From Kluyvera intermedia (GTDB lineage Bacteria > Pseudomonadota > Gammaproteobacteria > Enterobacterales > Enterobacteriaceae), in the NCBI RefSeq assembly GCF_034424175.1, contig NZ_CP139986.1, positions 620,001 to 684,000 of the forward strand: a stretch of DNA of 64,000 bases, read 5' to 3'. A model generated the notes under the pieces. It did no database searches, was not told the DNA's origin, and worked only from the letters and a program-made list of their open reading frames with translations. A program made the translations under genes and the position numbers. How positions within the stretch are numbered: position 1 is the first letter of the stretch; each line of letters starts with the position of its first letter. Shown piece after piece: positions 42,905 to 52,515 of the stretch.

Positions 42905-44245
42905 ATGATACACGATACTGCTGATGTGACTGAGTCAAAAAAGGGTATGCCTACCCGATATTTAATTTTATTCATTATTTTTATTGTTACGGCCGTTAAC
43001 TACGCAGACCGCGCAACACTCTCCATTGCCGGCACTTCTGTTGCGAACGAGTTAGGTCTTAGCGCAATCTCAATGGGGTACATTTTCTCTGCATTTGGTT
43101 GGGCGTACCTGCTCATGCAGATCCCCGGTGGTTGGTTACTGGATAAATTTGGCTCGAAGAAAGTCTATACCTATAGCCTGTTCTTCTGGTCGCTGTTTAC
43201 CTTCTTGCAGGGCTTTGTTGGCTTCTTCCCACTGGCGTGGGCTGGTGTCTCAATGTTCTTCATGCGCTTTATGTTGGGCTTCTCTGAAGCGCCATCCTTC
43301 CCGGCAAACGCCCGTATTGTGGCGGCCTGGTTCCCAACCAAAGAGCGCGGTACAGCCTCCGCTATCTTTAACTCCGCGCAGTATTTCTCTTTAGCGCTGT
43401 TCTCTCCATTGCTCGGCTGGTTGACCTTTGCCTGGGGCTGGGAGCATGTCTTTACCGTGATGGGGGTGATTGGCTTCCTGTTGACCGGTATGTGGGTGAA
43501 GTTCGTGCATAACCCAACCGATCATCCGCGGATGACCAAAGAAGAGCTGAAGTTTATTGCGGATAACGGTGCCGTGGTCGATATGGACCATAAAAAGCCG
43601 GGTAGTGATGCGGCCAAAGGTCCGAAACTGGATTACATCAAACAGTTGCTTAGCAGCCGTATGATGTTAGGTATTTTCTTCGGCCAGTACTTCCTGAACA
43701 CCATCACCTGGTTCTTCCTCACCTGGTTCCCGATTTATCTGGTGCAGGATAAAGGCATGTCGATTCTGAAAGTGGGGATGGTTGCCTCCATTCCAGCGCT
43801 GTGCGGTTTTGCCGGTGGCGTGTTGGGCGGGTTGTTCTCTGACTCCTTGATTCGCCGCGGTTGTACGCTGACCTTTGCGCGTAAGCTGCCTATCGTATTG
43901 GGCATGTTGCTGGCCTCAACGATTATTCTGTGTAACTACACCGATAACACGGCCTTAGTGGTGGCGCTGATGGCGCTGGCGTTCTTCGGTAAAGGCTTTG
44001 GTGCACTGGGCTGGCCGGTTATCTCCGACGTGGCACCGAAAGAAATTGTTGGGTTGTGCGGCGGGCTGTTTAACGTCTTCGGTAACGTGGCCTCTATCGT
44101 TACCCCGCTGGTGATTGGCTATATCGTCAGCGAGTTGCACTCCTTTAATGGCGCACTGATTTTTGTAGGCTGTTCCGCGCTGATGATGATGGTGTGCTAC
44201 CTGTTCGTGGTAGGCGACATCAAACGTCTGGAATTGCGGAAGTAA
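42905..44245 (+). CDS. garP: galactarate/glucarate/glycerate transporter GarP
   Basis: The product has 446 residues (E. coli 444) and is a major facilitator superfamily anion:cation symporter with 12 hydrophobic segments. It has the family signature YADRATLSIAG near residue 31 and GWLLDKFGSKKVYTYSL in the loop between helices 2 and 3. GAGG lies 9 bases before the ATG. It is the first gene of garPLRK. Confidence 0.96.
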   Translation: MIHDTADVTESKKGMPTRYLILFIIFIVTAVNYADRATLSIAGTSVANELGLSAISMGYIFSAFGWAYLLMQIPGGWLLDKFGSKKVYTYSLFFWSLFTFLQGFVGFFPLAWAGVSMFFMRFMLGFSEAPSFPANARIVAAWFPTKERGTASAIFNSAQYFSLALFSPLLGWLTFAWGWEHVFTVMGVIGFLLTGMWVKFVHNPTDHPRMTKEELKFIADNGAVVDMDHKKPGSDAAKGPKLDYIKQLLSSRMMLGIFFGQYFLNTITWFFLTWFPIYLVQDKGMSILKVGMVASIPALCGFAGGVLGGLFSDSLIRRGCTLTFARKLPIVLGMLLASTIILCNYTDNTALVVALMALAFFGKGFGALGWPVISDVAPKEIVGLCGGLFNVFGNVASIVTPLVIGYIVSELHSFNGALIFVGCSALMMMVCYLFVVGDIKRLELRK

Positions 44246-44271
44246 GTCACGACTAACTTAAGGTACAGAAA

Positions 44272-45042
44272 ATGGATAACGCGATTTTCCCTAACAAATT
44301 CAAAGCAGCGCTGGCTGCAAAACAGATTCAGATTGGTTGCTGGTCAGCACTGTCCAGCCCGATCAGCACCGAAGTGTTAGGCCTGGCTGGGTTCGATTGG
44401 TTGGTTCTGGACAGTGAGCATGCGCCGAACGATGTGACGACGCTAATCCCACAGTTGATGGCCTTAAAAGGCAGCTCCAGCGCCCCTGTGGTTCGTATCC
44501 CGACTAACGAGCCGGTGATTATCAAACGCATGCTGGATATCGGTTTCTACAACTTCCTGATTCCGTTCGTGGAAACTGAAGAAGAGGCAGCACAAGCGGT
44601 CTCCTCCACCCGTTATCCACCGGAAGGGATTCGCGGCGTCTCCGTTTCTCACCGCGGCAACATGTTTGGCACCGTGCCGGATTATTTCGCACAGTCGAAT
44701 AAGAACATCACCATCCTGGTACAAATTGAAAGCCAACTGGGTGTTGATAACGTTGACGCCATTGCCGCCACCGACGGCGTGGATGGCATCTTCGTTGGCC
44801 CAAGCGATCTGGCGGCAGCATTAGGCCACCTGGGCAATGCGTCACACCCGGAAGTGCAAAAAGCGATTCAACATATTTTTGCCCGTGCCAAAGCGCACGG
44901 TAAACCAAGCGGCATCCTGGCACCGGTTGAAGCCGATGCGCGCCGTTACCTGGAATGGGGCGCCACCTTTGTGGCCGTGGGCAGCGATCTGGGCGTGTTC
45001 CGCGCCGGAACCCAGAAGTTAGCCGACGCATTTAAAAAATAA
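44272..45042 (+). CDS. garL: 5-keto-4-deoxy-D-glucarate aldolase
   Basis: The product has 256 residues and is an HpcH/HpaI-type class II aldolase. Features are WLVLDSEHAPND (about 43-54), the metal-binding VQIESQLGVDNV and GIFVGPSDLAAALG. It cleaves 5-keto-4-deoxy-glucarate to pyruvate and tartronate semialdehyde, feeding garR. It lies 26 bp after garP. Confidence 0.97.
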   Translation: MDNAIFPNKFKAALAAKQIQIGCWSALSSPISTEVLGLAGFDWLVLDSEHAPNDVTTLIPQLMALKGSSSAPVVRIPTNEPVIIKRMLDIGFYNFLIPFVETEEEAAQAVSSTRYPPEGIRGVSVSHRGNMFGTVPDYFAQSNKNITILVQIESQLGVDNVDAIAATDGVDGIFVGPSDLAAALGHLGNASHPEVQKAIQHIFARAKAHGKPSGILAPVEADARRYLEWGATFVAVGSDLGVFRAGTQKLADAFKK

Positions 45043-45078
45043 CCCCTACCGAATTAATGCAAAATTGAGGAAATGACG

Positions 45079-45963
45079 ATGAAAGTTGGCTTTATTGGTC
45101 TGGGCATCATGGGTAAACCAATGAGTAAAAACCTGCTGAAAGCGGGTTACTCGCTGGTGGTTTCTGACCGTAATCCTGAAACGGTTGCTGAACTGATTGC
45201 AGCGGGCGCTGAATCGGCGACTACGGCAAAAGCCATTGCCGAGCAGTGCGATGTGATTGTCACCATGCTGCCAAACTCTCCGCATGTTAAAGACGTTGCG
45301 CTGGGTGAAAACGGCATTATTGAAGGGGCAAAACCGGGCACCGTACTGATTGATATGAGCTCTATCGCACCGCTGGCAAGCCGTGAAATTAGCGAGGCGC
45401 TGAAGGCGAAAGGCGTCGAGATGCTCGACGCGCCGGTCAGCGGCGGCGAACCAAAAGCTATCGACGGTACCCTGTCGGTGATGGTCGGCGGCGAGAAGGC
45501 GATTTTTGATAAGTACTATGACCTGATGAAAGCGATGGCGGGCTCCGTGGTTCATACCGGTGATATCGGTGCGGGTAACGTGACCAAGCTGGCAAACCAG
45601 GTCATTGTGGCGCTGAACATTGCTGCTATGTCTGAAGCGCTGACTCTGGCGACCAAAGCGGGCGTTAACCCGGATCTGGTGTTCCAGGCAATCCGCGGTG
45701 GTCTGGCTGGTAGCACCGTACTGGAGGCGAAAGCGCCGATGGTGATGGACCGTAACTTCAAGCCGGGCTTCCGTATCGATCTGCACATTAAAGATCTAGC
45801 GAACGCGCTGGATACTTCCCACGGCGTCGGCGCACAGCTGCCGCTGACGGCGGCGGTGATGGAGATGATGCAGGCGCTGCGTGCCGACGGTCTGGGAACC
45901 GCCGATCATAGCGCGATTGCGTGCTACTACGAGAAGCTGGCAAAAGTGGAAGTTTCTCGCTAA
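45079..45963 (+). CDS. garR: tartronate semialdehyde reductase (2-hydroxy-3-oxopropionate reductase)
   Basis: The product has 294 residues and is a beta-hydroxyacid dehydrogenase. The NAD motif is FIGLGIMGKPMSKNL (5-19), the substrate motif DAPVSGGEPKA (about 118-128) and the catalytic Lys lies in GAGNVTKLANQ. It yields D-glycerate. The ATG at 45079 follows GAGG; an ATG two codons upstream is possible. Confidence 0.97.
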   Translation: MKVGFIGLGIMGKPMSKNLLKAGYSLVVSDRNPETVAELIAAGAESATTAKAIAEQCDVIVTMLPNSPHVKDVALGENGIIEGAKPGTVLIDMSSIAPLASREISEALKAKGVEMLDAPVSGGEPKAIDGTLSVMVGGEKAIFDKYYDLMKAMAGSVVHTGDIGAGNVTKLANQVIVALNIAAMSEALTLATKAGVNPDLVFQAIRGGLAGSTVLEAKAPMVMDRNFKPGFRIDLHIKDLANALDTSHGVGAQLPLTAAVMEMMQALRADGLGTADHSAIACYYEKLAKVEVSR

Positions 45964-45969
45964 GGACGT

Positions 45970-46024
45970 GGTGCCCGGTGGCGGTACGCTTACCGGGCCT
46001 ACACAGTAGGCCACGCCATCCGGC
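45970..46024. repeat. BIME between garR and garK
   Basis: Two REP units lie here: GGTGCCCGGTGGCGGTACGC...ACCGGGCCTAC and CAGTAGGCCACGCCATCCGG. They are inside the gar operon. Confidence 0.8.
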
Positions 46025-46047
46025 GTCGTGCGCGAATAGGCTCAGAT

Positions 46048-47193
46048 ATGAAAATCGTAATCGCCCCAGACTCTTATAAAGAAAGCCTTTCTGCCACCGA
46101 GGTAGCACAGGCAATAGAAAAAGGATTTCGGGAAATCTTTCCGGAAGCACAGTTTGTCTCTGTGCCGGTCGCCGACGGTGGAGAAGGCACGGTTGAGGCG
46201 ATGATCGCGGCGACTCAGGGTCGGGCAGTGACGTCGACCGTCACCGGCCCACTTGGCGACACCGTCGAGGCGCAGTGGGGTATTTCAGGCGACGGCAGTA
46301 CGGCATTTATTGAAATGGCGGCCGCCAGTGGTTTGGCGCTAGTCCCTCCTGAGTTACGTAACCCTTTGATTACCACCTCTTACGGCACTGGGGAGCTTAT
46401 CCTCCAGGCGCTGGAAAGCGGGGTGAAAAAAATCATCATCGGTATCGGCGGTAGCGCCACTAACGACGGCGGTGCCGGGATGGTGCAGGCGTTAGGTGCG
46501 AAGCTTGGCGATGCCAACGGCGCTGATATTGGCTTTGGCGGCGGTAGCCTGATGAGCCTTAATTATATTGATATCAGCGGTCTTGATGCTCGCCTACAGA
46601 ATTGCAGTATTCGGGTTGCTTGTGATGTCACTAACCCGTTAACCGGGGAATTTGGTGCATCCTGTATTTTTGGGCCGCAGAAAGGAGCCTCCGAGGCGAT
46701 GATCGGCGAGCTTGACCGAAATCTTGCCCACTACGCCGAGGTGATTAAACAATCGCTGCGGGTCGATGTGAAGGATGTTCCAGGCTCTGGTGCAGCAGGC
46801 GGTATGGGGGCGGCGCTGATGGCGTTTCTCGGCGCGGAGCTGCTCAGCGGTATTGAGATTGTCACGCAGGCACTCAATCTGGAAGAGCACATTCACGACT
46901 GTACGCTGGTGGTGACGGGTGAAGGGCGTCTTGATAGCCAAAGTATTCACGGAAAAGTGCCGGTTGGCGTGGCTAGCGTGGCGAAGAAATACCACAAGCC
47001 GGTTATCGGTATTGCCGGCAGTTTGACCCGCGATGTCGGGATTGTGCATCAGTACGGCATTGATTCGGTATTTAGCGTGCTAAACCGCATTGGCTCGTTG
47101 GAAGAAGCATTCCGCGATGCTGCGGACAATATTTATCTCACTTCACGTAACGTTGCGGCGACTATTCGCGTGGGGATGCAGACGCAAGGGTGA
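46048..47193 (+). CDS. garK: glycerate 2-kinase
   Basis: The product has 381 residues and belongs to the GarK/GlxK glycerate kinase family (start KIVIAPDSYKESLSA; IIGIGGSATNDGGAGMVQ near 130; VVTGEGRLDSQSIHGK near 290). It phosphorylates D-glycerate to 2-phosphoglycerate, the last step of galactarate breakdown. Its TGA (47191-47193) lies in the -35 region of rnpB. Confidence 0.96.
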   Translation: MKIVIAPDSYKESLSATEVAQAIEKGFREIFPEAQFVSVPVADGGEGTVEAMIAATQGRAVTSTVTGPLGDTVEAQWGISGDGSTAFIEMAAASGLALVPPELRNPLITTSYGTGELILQALESGVKKIIIGIGGSATNDGGAGMVQALGAKLGDANGADIGFGGGSLMSLNYIDISGLDARLQNCSIRVACDVTNPLTGEFGASCIFGPQKGASEAMIGELDRNLAHYAEVIKQSLRVDVKDVPGSGAAGGMGAALMAFLGAELLSGIEIVTQALNLEEHIHDCTLVVTGEGRLDSQSIHGKVPVGVASVAKKYHKPVIGIAGSLTRDVGIVHQYGIDSVFSVLNRIGSLEEAFRDAADNIYLTSRNVAATIRVGMQTQG

Positions 47194-47219
47194 CATTGGT
47201 ACGCAAACCCTCTATACTT
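47191..47219 (+). promoter_or_regulatory. rnpB promoter
   Basis: The -10 TATACT (47214-47219) and a -35-like TGACAT (47191-47196) are 17 bp apart. The -35 includes the garK stop codon. The rnpB 5' end lies 7 bases after the -10. Confidence 0.85.
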
Positions 47220-47225
47220 CGCGCC

Positions 47226-47607
<382 letters not shown>

Positions 47608-47610
47608 CTT

Positions 47611-47638
47611 AAAAAACCCCGCCTCGGCGGGGTTTTTG
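47611..47638 (+). terminator. rnpB terminator
   Basis: CCCCGCC (47617-47623) pairs with GGCGGGG (47626-47632) and five T follow, just after the M1 RNA 3' end. Confidence 0.93.
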
Positions 47639-48164
47639 CTTTCTGGGGGGAGTGCAGCCAGCGTAGGGGCATCTTGATGGATGAGGTGTATATTATGCTG
47701 AATGTTTACCATATCCTTACAAACAATAGAGTTATTGACTAAACCTGTTTAAAGCTGTGATAAACATCATTTTTCACCCTCTTTGAAATTCACATTTTAT
47801 TAACATTAACTTATGCGCTATCTCACAAAATGGTTACTTCAAATGTTGATGCATAAAAGGGTTAAATAAATAAAGTCATTATAAAACAATGTGTTAAGTT
47901 TTGTCTGTGTCAGTTAAAAACAATCCATTCCTCTCTTTTTTCGCTAAAAGAGAAATAACAGGGTCGATATTCCGCTGATAGGGGAAATATCTTCTCTTTT
48001 CGGCTTTTCCTTGCGCAATAACCGGCAATCTTTTTCTCCTTAACCCGCGCTATTATTTACTCATTCTGAAAAAGGCAGTGAATAAAACTGCAATATTCAG
48101 TCTTTCTGGAATATCAAACCGCATTAGAACAATAAACCCTACACACCAAGAGTGAGACTTTGTC
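47639..48164. promoter_or_regulatory. long control region upstream of cyuPA
   Basis: About 525 bp, AT-rich, with no convincing gene. TGTGATAAACATCATT (47756-47771) is a fair CRP match. GATATTCC (47966-47973) and GGAAATATC (47983-47991) form an inverted repeat, a possible regulator site; in E. coli CyuR (DecR) controls cyuPA, but I cannot match its box. No -10/-35 pair stands out. Confidence 0.5.
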
Positions 48165-49490
48165 ATGGAAACAATCTCAGTGGCACCCGTGCACACTTCG
48201 CCCGCTGCGGCGCGAGCGGGCATGTCGGAAAGTGAGTGGCAGACGGCAATAAAGTTCGACAGTACCGACGTTGGCTGGATCATTATGAGTATCGGGATGG
48301 CGATAGGCGCCGGGATCGTGTTCTTGCCTGTTCAGGTTGGGTTGATGGGCCTGTGGGTCTTCCTGCTCTCTTCGATTGTAGGCTATCCGGCGATGTATCT
48401 TTTCCAGCGTCTGTTTATTAACACCCTCGCTGAATCGCCAGAGTGTAAAGACTACCCAAGCGTTATCAGCGGCTACCTCGGTAAAAACTGGGGGATTTTA
48501 TTAGGCGCGCTCTACTTCATTATGTTGGTTATCTGGATGTTTGTTTATTCCACCGCCATCACCAATGACAGCGCTTCTTATCTGCATACCTTCGGCGTGA
48601 CCGAAGGGCTGTTATCCGAAAATCCGTTCTATGGCCTGGTGCTGATCTGCGTGCTGGTTGCTATCTCATCGCGCGGCGAAAAGCTGCTGTTTAAAGTCTC
48701 AAGCTTTATGGTGCTGACCAAGCTGCTGGTGGTTGCGGCATTAGGGGCGTCGATGGTGGGAATGTGGCATCTGTATAACGCCGGGACGCTGCCACCGATG
48801 GGGCTGCTGATTAAAAATGCCATTATCACACTGCCGTTTACGCTGACCTCTATCCTGTTTATTCAAACCCTCAGCCCGATGGTTATCTCCTATCGCTCAA
48901 AGGAAAAATCACGCGAAGTTGCCCGCCATAAAGCGCTACGCGCCATGAATATCGCCTTCGGCATTCTGTTTGTGGTGGTCTTTTTCTATGCCGTCTCGTT
49001 CACGTTAGCGATGGGTCATGATGAAGCGGTTAAAGCCTATGAGCAGAACATCTCGGCGCTGGCGATTGCTGCACAGTTTATCAACGGTAGCGCCGGGGCT
49101 TGGGTCACCGTAGTCAGCGTTATCCTCAATATCTTTGCCGTAATGACCGCCTTCTTTGGCGTGTACCTGGGCTTTCGTGAAGCCACGCAGGGGATTGTGA
49201 TTAACCTGCTGCGCCGCAAAATGCCGGAAGAGAAAATTAATCAGAAGCTGGTACAGCGCGGGATCATGTTATTCGCCATCCTGCTGGCCTGGAGCGCGAT
49301 TGTGCTCAATGCGCCAGTGCTGAGCTTCACTTCAATCTGTAGCCCTATCTTTGGGATGGTGGGCTGTCTTATCCCGGCCTGGCTGGTCTACAAAGTCCCT
49401 GCGCTGCATAAATATAAAGGCACCTCGTTGGTGATTATTGTCATCACCGGTTTACTGCTGTGCGTCTCTCCGTTCCTGGCATTTTCCTGA
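48165..49490 (+). CDS. cyuP: inner-membrane amino acid permease CyuP (YhaO/DlsT), cysteine/serine transport
   Basis: The product has 441 residues (E. coli 443) and belongs to the serine/threonine permease (HAAAP) family, with about 11 membrane segments beginning at VGWIIMSIGMAIGAGIVFLP. In E. coli it has been linked to D-serine transport and anaerobic cysteine use. The ATG at 48165 has only a weak GTGAG upstream. It precedes cyuA by 16 bp. In E. coli this pair lies on the tdcG side of the tdc operon; here it lies between rnpB and tdcA. Confidence 0.93.
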   Translation: METISVAPVHTSPAAARAGMSESEWQTAIKFDSTDVGWIIMSIGMAIGAGIVFLPVQVGLMGLWVFLLSSIVGYPAMYLFQRLFINTLAESPECKDYPSVISGYLGKNWGILLGALYFIMLVIWMFVYSTAITNDSASYLHTFGVTEGLLSENPFYGLVLICVLVAISSRGEKLLFKVSSFMVLTKLLVVAALGASMVGMWHLYNAGTLPPMGLLIKNAIITLPFTLTSILFIQTLSPMVISYRSKEKSREVARHKALRAMNIAFGILFVVVFFYAVSFTLAMGHDEAVKAYEQNISALAIAAQFINGSAGAWVTVVSVILNIFAVMTAFFGVYLGFREATQGIVINLLRRKMPEEKINQKLVQRGIMLFAILLAWSAIVLNAPVLSFTSICSPIFGMVGCLIPAWLVYKVPALHKYKGTSLVIIVITGLLLCVSPFLAFS

Positions 49491-49506
49491 TTAATTGGTG
49501 GCAAAA

Positions 49507-50811
49507 ATGGTTGAAGTCAAAATGAACCCTCTATGGGATGCGCTGATTAAGGCGGTAAAGCAGAACGTTAAACCGGCGCTGGGCTGTACTGAACCGGTAT
49601 CGCTGGCCCTGGCAAGCGCAATCGCCGCCTCGCACCTCGCGGGTCGTGTGAGCCATATTGATGCCAAAGTCTCACCCAATCTGATGAAGAACGGGATGGG
49701 CGTGACCGTACCGGGTACCGGGATGGTTGGGCTGCCAATTGCCGCTGCGATTGGTGCGTTAGGCGGCGATCCGCAGGCTGGCCTGGAGGTGCTGAAAAGT
49801 GCTTCGGTGGAGGCGATTGCGGCAGGAAAAGTCCTGCTGGCAAGCGGTAAGGTATCGGTCGCTATTGAAGATCCGTGCGACGAAGTGCTCTATGCCAGCG
49901 CGACTGTCTATACGGCAGACGAATCCGCGACTGTCACCATCGCGGGGGGCCATACGCGGGTTATTCGTATCGTTAAAAATGGCGTCACGTTGCTGGATGC
50001 CAGTCGCTGTAGCGGTGAAGAAGAAGAGCAGGCGGTTTCGCTGACGGATGTGACGCTGACGCAGGTGGTGGAGTTCGCTGAGCAGGCCCCGTTTGAAAAA
50101 ATCAGCTTTATTTTGGATGCGGCCTTGCTCAATAACGCGTTATCTCACGAGGGGCTACGGGCGCAGTATGGCCTGCATATTGGCGTGACGTTACAGCGTC
50201 AGCGTGAGCGCGGCCTGTTGGCGAAAGATCTGCTGAGCGACATCATGATCCGTACCTCGGCGGCGTCAGATGCGCGCATGGGAGGGGCGTGCTTACCTGC
50301 GATGAGCAACTCAGGCTCGGGTAATCAGGGGATTGCGGCCACCATGCCGGTGGTGGTGGTCGCTGAGCATCTAGGGTGTTCGCAGGAGAAAATGGCGCGA
50401 GGGCTGATACTGTCACACATGACGGCTATCTATATCCACCATCAGCTGCCTATGCTGTCGGCATTGTGTGCCGCAACGACAGCGTCAATGGGCGCGGCGG
50501 CCGGTATTTGTTGGCTCATTGATGGCAGCTATCGCAGCATCTCAATGGCGATTAGCAGCATGATTGGAGATGTAAGCGGGATTATTTGTGATGGTGCCTC
50601 CAATAGCTGTGCGATGAAAGTGTCTACCAGCGTCTCGTCGGCGTGGAAAGCGGTGCTGATGGCGCTGGATGAAACCGCAGTAACGGGCAATGAGGGCATT
50701 GTCGCGAACGATGTGGAGCAATCGATCAGTAACCTCTGTTCGCTGGCCTGCCATTCTATGCAGCAAACGGATAAACAGGTGATTGAAATCATGGCCAGCA
50801 AGCTGGCATAA
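49507..50811 (+). CDS. cyuA: L-cysteine desulfidase CyuA (YhaM)
   Basis: About 434 residues in the UPF0597/serine dehydratase alpha-like family. Likely Fe-S and catalytic cysteines lie in KPALGCTEPVSLALA, MGGACLPAMSNSGSGNQG, DGASNSCAMKV and NLCSLACHSMQ. It releases H2S, ammonia and pyruvate from L-cysteine anaerobically. ATG 49507 is chosen because GGTGG lies 7 bases upstream; TTG 49495, GTG 49498 and ATG 49522 are alternatives. It is more diverged from E. coli than its neighbours are. Confidence 0.92.
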   Translation: MVEVKMNPLWDALIKAVKQNVKPALGCTEPVSLALASAIAASHLAGRVSHIDAKVSPNLMKNGMGVTVPGTGMVGLPIAAAIGALGGDPQAGLEVLKSASVEAIAAGKVLLASGKVSVAIEDPCDEVLYASATVYTADESATVTIAGGHTRVIRIVKNGVTLLDASRCSGEEEEQAVSLTDVTLTQVVEFAEQAPFEKISFILDAALLNNALSHEGLRAQYGLHIGVTLQRQRERGLLAKDLLSDIMIRTSAASDARMGGACLPAMSNSGSGNQGIAATMPVVVVAEHLGCSQEKMARGLILSHMTAIYIHHQLPMLSALCAATTASMGAAAGICWLIDGSYRSISMAISSMIGDVSGIICDGASNSCAMKVSTSVSSAWKAVLMALDETAVTGNEGIVANDVEQSISNLCSLACHSMQQTDKQVIEIMASKLA

Positions 50812-50816
50812 CCCAT

Positions 50817-50846
50817 TGCCCCGGCGCTGAGCCGGGGTCATTTTTA
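50817..50846 (+). terminator. cyuA terminator
   Basis: GCCCCGGC and GCCGGGGT form a stem and CATTTTTA follows, just after the cyuA stop. Confidence 0.82.
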
Positions 50847-51491
50847 CCGCTGAAATTTCCTTCTCACTTCATTACGCACATCTATTTTCCCATCGCCCAA
50901 AACCATCATTTCGTAGAAATGCGACACTACGCACAAAACGCTGTTTATGATATTTTCGGCGGTTTTTATGGTGGCCATTGTCTTTTGATTTGGTTTTTTT
51001 GTTCGTGAATTGTCAGGTATGCAGTATTTCTGTGTGCGTCGATGTGTGAGTTTTTTGTTAAATGAAATGATGTATAGATGCTGTCTTTTATCACTTTGCT
51101 GGCCGGATAATGTGATGCTAAGCGAATAAATAGGCCAATAAAACATTTTTTATTGTTTTATTTTATAAATTAAAAATAATATTAACTTATCTGAAAGCCT
51201 ATAAAATAGACGTTTTGCGGTTGATTGGTGATCTGTTTTCTATATTTTTGTCAGGATATAACTGTATTTATTATCGCCATAAAATAAATTTATACACCAA
51301 TTTTTCGTTGATGAAAATCATCATAACACCACTTGATTTAATCGTTATAGTTTTGAATTTAAAGGATTTTGTTGTTATTTTTTATGATGTGTAAGAGAGT
51401 GTTAAACTAAATTGTGAGTGATAGCACATATCTTTTGTACCTATATTTATTAAAATCTATCTCGCCAAGTGAAAATAACGGGGAGAGAAAA
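50847..51491 (+). promoter_or_regulatory. tdcA control region with CRP site
   Basis: About 645 bp, very AT-rich and without a supported gene. TGTGAGTGATAGCACA (51413-51428) matches CRP and closely resembles the E. coli tdc CRP site. A -10-like TAAAAT is at 51451-51456, placing the CRP centre near -43. In E. coli IHF, TdcA and TdcR also act here; AT tracts at about 51140-51300 could hold IHF sites. I find no recognisable tdcR. Confidence 0.75.
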
Positions 51492-52415
51492 ATGGATAAT
51501 GTTCTTCTACCAAAGACACAACAACTTGTTGTGTTTCAGGAAGTCATTAGAAGTGGCTCTTTCGGTTCTGCGGCAAGGCAACTTGGTCTTACCCAGCCCG
51601 CAATCAGTAAAATCATTAACGATATCGAATCCAACTTTGGTATTGAGTTGATGATTCGAAAAAATACTGGTGTGACGCTCACCAGCGCCGGCCAGGTGTT
51701 GCTCAACTACTCAGAATCCATCACCCGTGAAATGACCAATATGGTCAACGAGATGAACAGCCTAAGTTGCAGCAGCGTGGTCGATGTCTCATTCGGCTAT
51801 CCATCGCTTATCGGTTTCACCTTCCTCCCTGAAATGATCAAAACGTTCAAAGAGGTGTTTCCGGCAGCCCAGGTGACGATGTTTGAAAACCAGCTCTCTT
51901 CCCTCCTGCCTGCGCTGCGCGATGGTCGTCTGGATTTTGCCATTGGGACCCTGAACGATGAAATGCAGCTTCAGGATTTACAGGTTGAGCTGCTTTTTGA
52001 GTCTGAATTTGTGGTCGTCGCTTCAAAATCACGAACGTGTACGTCAACGCTATCCCTCGAATCGCTCTCAAACGAGCAGTGGGTTTTACCGCAGACGGAC
52101 ATGGGCTACTACAAAGAATTACTCAACACCCTTCATCTTCACCACATCAATACTGAAAACATCGTCAAAACCGACTCGGTCGTCACTATCTATAACCTGG
52201 TATTAAACGCGGGCTTTTTAACCGTCATCCCGAAAGATATGATTGCGCCCTTCGGTTCAGACCAATTTATTATGCTGCCGGTTGAAGATTATTTGCCAGT
52301 TGCACGCTACGCAGCAATTTGGTCAAAAAATTACCGCATCAAAAAATCGGCCTCAGTGCTGGTTGATCTTGCGAAGAAATACTCTTCACGAAATGAGGCT
52401 GTTGCGGTGAATTAA
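51492..52415 (+). CDS. tdcA: LysR-family activator of the tdc operon
   Basis: The product has 307 residues (E. coli 312). The LysR helix-turn-helix (FGSAARQLGLTQPAISKIINDIE, about 23-45) is followed by a substrate-binding effector domain. The ATG at 51492 is chosen because GGAGAG precedes it and homology starts at VLLPKTQ; the longer frame begins inside the CRP site. It differs from the E. coli and Salmonella proteins at many positions. It activates its own operon under anaerobiosis with CRP. Confidence 0.95.
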   Translation: MDNVLLPKTQQLVVFQEVIRSGSFGSAARQLGLTQPAISKIINDIESNFGIELMIRKNTGVTLTSAGQVLLNYSESITREMTNMVNEMNSLSCSSVVDVSFGYPSLIGFTFLPEMIKTFKEVFPAAQVTMFENQLSSLLPALRDGRLDFAIGTLNDEMQLQDLQVELLFESEFVVVASKSRTCTSTLSLESLSNEQWVLPQTDMGYYKELLNTLHLHHINTENIVKTDSVVTIYNLVLNAGFLTVIPKDMIAPFGSDQFIMLPVEDYLPVARYAAIWSKNYRIKKSASVLVDLAKKYSSRNEAVAVN

Positions 52416-52515
52416 ATAATGCTGCTACTAAATTTAAAAGAAACCCAGAGAGACTTATTACTCTGACACTTTATTATTGTCTAAAATCAGAAGGCTATTC
52501 TGATAAGAGGATATA

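Noticed and set aside
50844..51146. 100-codon - strand ORF upstream of tdcA as tdcR
   Set aside because: Its end overlaps the cyuA terminator. The sequence is basic and low in complexity, and I cannot match it to E. coli TdcR. Position alone is not enough.
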